64,000 bases of DNA from Stenopsyche tienmushanensis (Eukaryota; Arthropoda; Insecta; Trichoptera; Stenopsychidae). The stretch is from the NCBI GenBank assembly GCA_008973525.1, contig WACJ01000355.1:186001-250000 (forward strand), written 5' to 3'. The stretch's first letter is position 1; the number at the start of each line of letters is the position of its first letter. The translations under genes and the position numbers were made by a program. Below the pieces are notes generated by a model. That model saw nothing but the letters and a program-made list of their open reading frames with translations. It did no database searches and was not told the DNA's origin. This document shows, piece after piece, positions 59,160-64,000 of the stretch.

Positions 59160-59880
59160 ATCCGGGTGGGTGTTAGACTCCACTAAGCCCACCCATAAAA
59201 TCCCAGGGAGGGGGAGTCAACCCTACGCTCGTGGATAACGTTTGAACCAATGGGGTAATGATGTGGAATAGAGATGAGCGAAGGCAGCCTTGTCGGTTTG
59301 CTGATCAAACTCTGCTGGGGTAGCCCAGCTAACATGAGTTGGGTACACAGGTCACCTTGTGCTGGGAGTGTGGAACTGCTGATTACAGACGTTGGTGGAG
59401 TTTGTATCAAAAGCATCATCACTATCCTCAACAGCCTGGTACATACAGGAGAGAACAGCTTTAGGCTGCTTAAATGGCGACTCGTCTACATGGCTAGGCA
59501 CTACAAATGACCAATACGAGTACTATGGGGAAGGAGTAGCCCCTGCAGTCTGTGATCTGCTATAGCCCTCTTCAAACTGAATTTAGACTAGTGGTAGTAG
59601 TGAACCCGCTTTAGTAGTTCCTTTGAACTTAGCGTAACCTGTGTCCTCCCTCCTCCAACGCACTTTCGGGTGCACGTAGTCTAAACCTGGTCTTCCTGTA
59701 GAAACTTCTCCTTCTCTGGAGAGCATGGAACAAATTGGGTGGGTTCTAGTAGAGTTAAAGATCAGTGAAAGGCACTCTCTGTCTGGCTAGTCCGGGGAAA
59801 CCCAGAACAGACTTTACAACAGCGCCAGCATAGAGTTGCACATTAAAGACCCTCCACGCTCGTTAGTCACTGTCATCAGT
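59160..59880. other. GC-richer block of unknown origin, possibly foreign or transposon-derived
   Basis: About 700 bp differ in texture from the whole window: near-even composition, few homopolymers, and CTGGGG/CCCAGC, GGTGGG and CCTCC strings. Frames of 78 codons (plus) and 82 codons (minus) overlap and carry no domain that I recognise. A TTGCACATTAAAGACCC string at 59837-59853 resembles phrases found in some LINE untranslated regions, but that is an impression only. It may be a LINE 5' or 3' untranslated region, a decayed gene fragment or an insertion from another source. Confidence 0.3.
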
Positions 59881-60269
59881 TAATATTCACAAGACGTAAT
59901 GTGTCCGCAGGAAGACAGACGATATCACTGTTAATCTAGCGAATTACATCTGCATGAAACAACAGCGGATTTGCGTGAGAGTGCCATTTCACCTAAAGCA
60001 GTCAATGACTATAAGAAAACGAGAATTAACACAGTTCATGATTAAAACCACAACAACCGTCAATAAATGTATATCAACCCTTAGGTGAAAAATCCTTTAA
60101 ACATCTTAACTGGTGTTTGATGTTTGTGTCACGTGCGTACACAGATAATAGAAACAAACCACGCCAATCAATACAGTCAAAAGCGACTTTTCTCAATTTT
60201 TTAAAATAAATTTTGTAGTCACAAACAGACCCTGCATGCACGTATACAAGACAAGCGAATGCTTCCAGT

Positions 60270-61060
60270 TATGCAGGTATGTGCAGTCGGCGGTACGAAA
60301 TGTTACTCAATTACGTTGGATGCACGTTCGCATTATACACCTGGCTGGTCTTGATCATGCCTGAATTACGGGCTCGGAATTATCCACTCTGCGGGTTAAA
60401 TTATCCTTTAGGTGCTTCATCATATTCGTTAACCGCCGCGGGTTAATTTCTCCCGCTTTTTGTGCCCCGGACGAATTTGTACAGCATCCCGGCGTAACCG
60501 ATCGGGGATCAACCCCTCGATCACCTATAACCTATCACCGTGTGACACTATGCCGATCAATCAATAAACCCTGTACACATATTTCCACTTTCGCTTGGAA
60601 ACTTTCAGCGAGGGGTGCTTAAAAGGTATTGAGAGCTTCGCCGGCGAGTGGCGATCATTCCAAATGCACTGAGCTTACTGTGGAAATTGATTTTTATGGT
60701 TAGCATTTTGGGTCAGTCTGTACGGACTTCCGCCAGCATGGACTGCATTCACATGAGTGGACGATTTGGTATTAAACAAAAACAATTGAAGCAGTTCCGT
60801 CATAGAGCATATGCCGCATGGGGATTTCGACACGATGCGCTGGCCACGGGCGTCCAGATTTGGGCAATAATACCATGTGTTAATACCATGGCGTCCCTCA
60901 TGAATATTTAATAGCAAACCTACTGTTTACGTATACGAGTGGCTGCAGATGATGTTAAGGTTGATTTGATCTCCAGATAAACCGATGGTGCCAATTAGAA
61001 AAACACTCTTTCCACGTGGAGTACGTAAAGCAACTCCAACGCGATTGACATGTCTCCTAA
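60270..61060. promoter_or_regulatory. Candidate cis-regulatory island, CpG-containing
   Basis: A GC-balanced stretch with CCGCCGCGGGTTAATTTC (60433-60450), ATCGATCGGG-type and TCAATCAATAAACC motifs. Overlapping 87-codon plus (60648-60911) and 80-codon minus (60675-60917) frames have no known domain. The plus frame starts with a hydrophobic stretch after its first Met, but nothing else suggests a secreted protein. More likely an enhancer or promoter than an exon. Confidence 0.25.
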
Positions 61061-61670
61061 ATTAGTCTGCACGCTGGCATATGTATATGAATAGAGTAGA
61101 TATAATTGTAGAATAATTCATTTAATATCAAACGAAATGTTTCATGCATTCCAAATGAGGCCCTAGCAATGTATATAACTCACGAGGTAGAATACCGGAT
61201 GACATACATCTCAATCCTATGCAAATAAATAATTGAAGACGATAGAATTTTGCAAGCTCATATTTTATCCAACATAAGAGCTCTGAAAATCTGCCAAAAA
61301 TGAGATGTAATACACTTTGAAATTGATGTAAAAGACAAATACTAAGTAAAAACAGGAAAATATTGGTATCGTAGATTGAAGAAGAGACCTTAACGCCGAA
61401 GCTCAAAATGTATATATAAGGATAAAAAATGCAATTTGATTTCAAAAGAATAATATCGACGAGCTTATTATTATATTTAAAGGCTAATTATTTAGGTTTT
61501 AAGGCCAAAAATATAATATGTTAAAATAAAAATCATATGCAAAAATTGTGTAGCAACATGAAATAGATTTGGTAGAATTTAAAAAAAGCCAATGGTAACC
61601 ATTTAGTAGTGAGCTAACGTAAAATCATCATAAACTTAGGTGCTACCACTTATCATCCGTACGAATCCCG
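61061..61670. other. AT-rich spacer
   Basis: The 105-codon minus frame (61128-61445) is rich in L, I, F, S and C and has no recognised domain. Nothing else is seen. Confidence 0.35.
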
Positions 61671-61673
61671 ATG

Positions 61674-62115
61674 GACCGCGCAGCGTGTATTAAGCTTGTA
61701 TTTAAATAAATAAACACTGTTAACCTTTTCCTACCGGTGATGTATTTCATACACTTTTATAACTTTACAAAAATTGCTACATTTAAAATGCAATAGTGGT
61801 GTACCAAATACATAACATCGTAAAGGAAAGGTTAATAGCACATATAATTTTGTTCGTTCATTTCTTCACCTAAAGATTAAAACACTTGAAATCGATTAAT
61901 TTATAGGTTATTATTAGTCGATAAATTTGGGTTATTGATCTATATAACCGTACGATATACAAAAGACACTCTCTAATTCTGTTTCTCATTCAGAATCTCC
62001 GAACTGCAAGGCACTCTCCGTGTCTGTCTCTCTCCGAGCTCAAAGTGTAAGAATTCTCTTTCTGAATCACTGGAATTGGATCGCAAATACGCGACTGAAC
62101 TCCTCAAAGAGTTAA
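61674..62115 (-). repeat. Dispersed repeat F1, copy c, interrupted by a nested element
   Basis: GACCGCGCAGCGTGTATTAA, TTGTATTTAAATAAATAAAC, then after the nested insertion TTGTTCGTTCATTTCTTCACC, AATCGATTAATTTATAGGTT, TAGTCGATAAATTTGGG, CCGTACGATATACAAAAGAC, CGTGTCTGTCTCTCTCCGAG, AATCACTGGAATTGGATCGC and GACTGAACTCCTCAAAGAG. Colinear with copies a and b. This is the longest copy on the right-hand side. Confidence 0.85.
61734..61831. mobile_element. 98-bp TTAA-flanked inverted-repeat element nested in repeat F1
   Basis: TTAA stands at both sides (61730-61733 and 61832-61835). The ends CCTTTTCCTACCGGTGATGT and, in reverse complement, CCTTTCCTTTACGATGTTAT form an imperfect inverted repeat, and the CCTTT start after TTAA is common among piggyBac-type elements. 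Removing the element and one TTAA restores the order of sequence seen in F1 copies a and b (AAATAAATAAA to the CACA-AT-TTCG block), so sister copies supply the empty site. No coding capacity. Confidence 0.85.
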
Positions 62116-62119
62116 ATTG

Positions 62120-62560
62120 AATTTTGATTAATTGAATTGAGAATTATATAGTGAACAGATAGATATGCATGATTTTTATATTCAAAATATAAAAAATAAA
62201 AAAGTATAAATGTCTAATGTTGAATTTATAAAAAAAATACCAAGGGAACGTTGGCTAAAAATTTTCTCTTCGCTTGCAAATGTAGAAGTTGTAAAACAAA
62301 AAGCAAAAGTATACCTTTTTAGGGGATTTTAAAATTGAGAACCAAAAGTGGGTCAACTGTCAAGTTTTTCTGTTGACAAAGCTTCGGTGTTTTCAAATTA
62401 TCAGTAGTCTAAAAATCGTAAAAAATGTATTGGGTTCCATAACAGTAATATTTCATTTCAGAAAAATAATCCATAACTGCATGAACCACCATTTAAACTT
62501 AGTTTTAATATAATAGAAATAAAAATACAAAAAACAAATCTATGAAGTGTTCCAGACTCT
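62120..62560. other. AT-rich spacer
   Basis: Nothing recognised. Confidence 0.4.
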
Positions 62561-62990
62561 ATTCGCGTGAGAGGCAAGATCGCGCCATTTGATTCCCCCG
62601 ATTCGGTGCCTTATATTTTAATTGAAGGTTCCGAAGTTCGAGTATCGGAAACTAGGTGAAAATTATCACTTGAACATTGACACTAGTTCGTGTCACCTAA
62701 TTAATGAAGCCTAATAGGGCCTGACTGGTTAAACCATCGTTGTCCAATAATAAAGCGAATGGAAGCGCACGAACAGTTGCGCTCAAGTGTTAATTTGATC
62801 GATTGATATTTCATTTCGACACAAACAACTGCTAATCGAGGCGGAGGCTTTTTTGTTGTCTTCCATCATATTTTCTATGAAAATAGCAATTTTTTTCTAA
62901 TTCTTCCTAATCTTCGACAAGCGCCCAAAGTCCATTAAGACCCACGACGTATCAATTGTTTCATCCATTCATGATGTATGACCAAATGTA
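62561..62990. other. Mixed-composition island
   Basis: Less AT-rich, CpG-containing sequence without open frames or family matches; a candidate non-coding regulatory stretch. Confidence 0.2.
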
Positions 62991-64000
62991 GGCGTGGATT
63001 ATTTTAGATATAATGAAAATGTATTGTTTTAACAATGTTCAGATAGAGATCTGGATTTACATCCTACACACTTTCATCCCACAGAATGTTTGTAATTCAA
63101 AAAATAATAAATGTATAGATCCATTATTTTATGCTAAAAAAATATATTAGAAAATTCAAGACAAAAATGATCTATTTTAACATCGTTCGTAGGAAAACCT
63201 CGTTCATAAAATCCTCGATTTCAGACGATTACCATTATCATGAAATCGCTTTGTTACTTCGATAATAATTTATCTATCTTCATAATGAACTCGGTTATTA
63301 TTTTTAAATTAATCTCTAATTTTCTGGCCCTTCCTTATTCCTTACAAAGTTCATCATGCAGAGCCTCAATTCATTTTGATATCTTCGAGCACGCAATCTG
63401 CGGCAGCGTCGGTTTGCCAAGTTTCTACACATTTTTTGGTGCAACCAGTGAACATTTTGAATCAATAATCGCATAAAAATGAGCAAATCGCAAAAATAAA
63501 ATAATCTTGAGCTTCATTAAAAAATAGCCGAGTGAAGAAAGTAACGAAATTAAATGTTCATAGGCTGGAAATCAGATCCTTTGATCCAATTTTGATACAA
63601 GGAACATACCAAAATAAAAAGGTTTGCTCATAAATTGTCGCTAATCGCACAAGAACAAAAGATGACAATTTCGGCATCTCTCTTATCTTAATATGAAATT
63701 TACCTGTTTCATCATGCATTTTGATGAGAAAAGGGTGCTCTTGATTGATTATAAAAATCCAAACAAATAATATTGTTTTTAATGGGAATTCGTATTGAAT
63801 ATCAATCTTCCAACAAAGATTGCAGATTTAATAATTTTCAAGCCCCAAACTTTGCACAGTTAAACGCGTTTTAAACATCTACGTGCCACAAGATATATGC
63901 CAATTTATTTTGCATTTACACTGCGGTGCGAAAATCTGCTGCAGGAGTTTGAGCTGGGAAAATATGCCCTCTTCAAATATGTATGGGAAAGCACCAAAAG
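62991..64000. other. AT-rich spacer to the window end
   Basis: No gene is supported. A 78-codon plus frame (63240-63476) is unrecognised. The last 100 bp become somewhat more GC-balanced. Confidence 0.35.

Noticed and set aside
60648..60911. Small secreted protein with a hydrophobic start
   Set aside because: The hydrophobic stretch is short, the rest has no pattern, and an equally long frame lies opposite.
1..64000. CRISPR array, bacterial operon, prophage or plasmid features
   Set aside because: No regularly spaced direct repeats, no dense coding and no bacterial gene signatures; the content is eukaryotic transposon debris.
1..64000. piRNA cluster
   Set aside because: Gene-poor DNA with mixed-orientation transposon fragments would fit, but nothing in the sequence itself distinguishes a cluster from ordinary heterochromatin-like or intergenic DNA.

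Overview
This window looks like AT-rich, gene-poor nuclear DNA from an animal, most likely an insect. The inference rests on the content: many decayed Tc1/mariner transposases of several lineages, an R1-like non-LTR retrotransposon fragment, a pogo/Tigger-type transposase, a hAT transposase fragment and short TTAA-flanked inverted-repeat elements, in long AT-rich non-coding sequence. I found no intact host protein gene, no convincing exon chain, no tRNA or rRNA gene, no CRISPR array and no operon. The longest open frames (about 100-140 codons) match nothing I recognise, except where they overlap transposon fossils. The species cannot be named from the sequence alone.

Layout. 1-4.9 kb: a mixed-composition start, a 697-bp inverted-repeat element (1554-2250) and one copy of a dispersed repeat (3655-3958). 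4.9-7 kb: two mariner fossils, the second interrupted by another repeat. 7-13.5 kb: mixed-sequence islands alternating with AT-rich spacer, plus two more dispersed repeats. 13.9-15.4 kb: an R1-like LINE fragment. 17.2-18.6 kb: two TTAA-bounded elements. 22.8-29.3 kb: further repeat copies and three Tc1/mariner fossils. 29.7-31.3 kb: a CpG-containing block, a minus-strand LINE fragment and a tRNA-like (SINE-type) head next to a dispersed repeat. 35.5-39.5 kb: two mariner fossils around a hairpin-rich, GC-balanced block (37.5-38.0 kb). 40.7-48.7 kb: a Tigger end, a mariner fossil, a fresh 97-bp tandem duplication and another mariner fossil. 50-57 kb: repeat copies, a hAT fragment and a Tigger-type transposase with all three catalytic aspartates still readable. 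58.9-62.1 kb: a GC-richer block of unknown origin and a repeat copy carrying a nested 98-bp TTAA element.

Between the transposons lie islands of more even composition with homeodomain-type cores and short palindromes. They resemble the regulatory islands of insect gene deserts or large introns, but a single sequence cannot show conservation, so they are low-confidence candidates. Nothing forms a working genetic system. The most notable local structures are the multi-hairpin block at 37.54-37.65 kb, a perfect 15-bp foldback at 31.23-31.27 kb, and the nested TTAA insertion whose empty site is visible in sister repeat copies.
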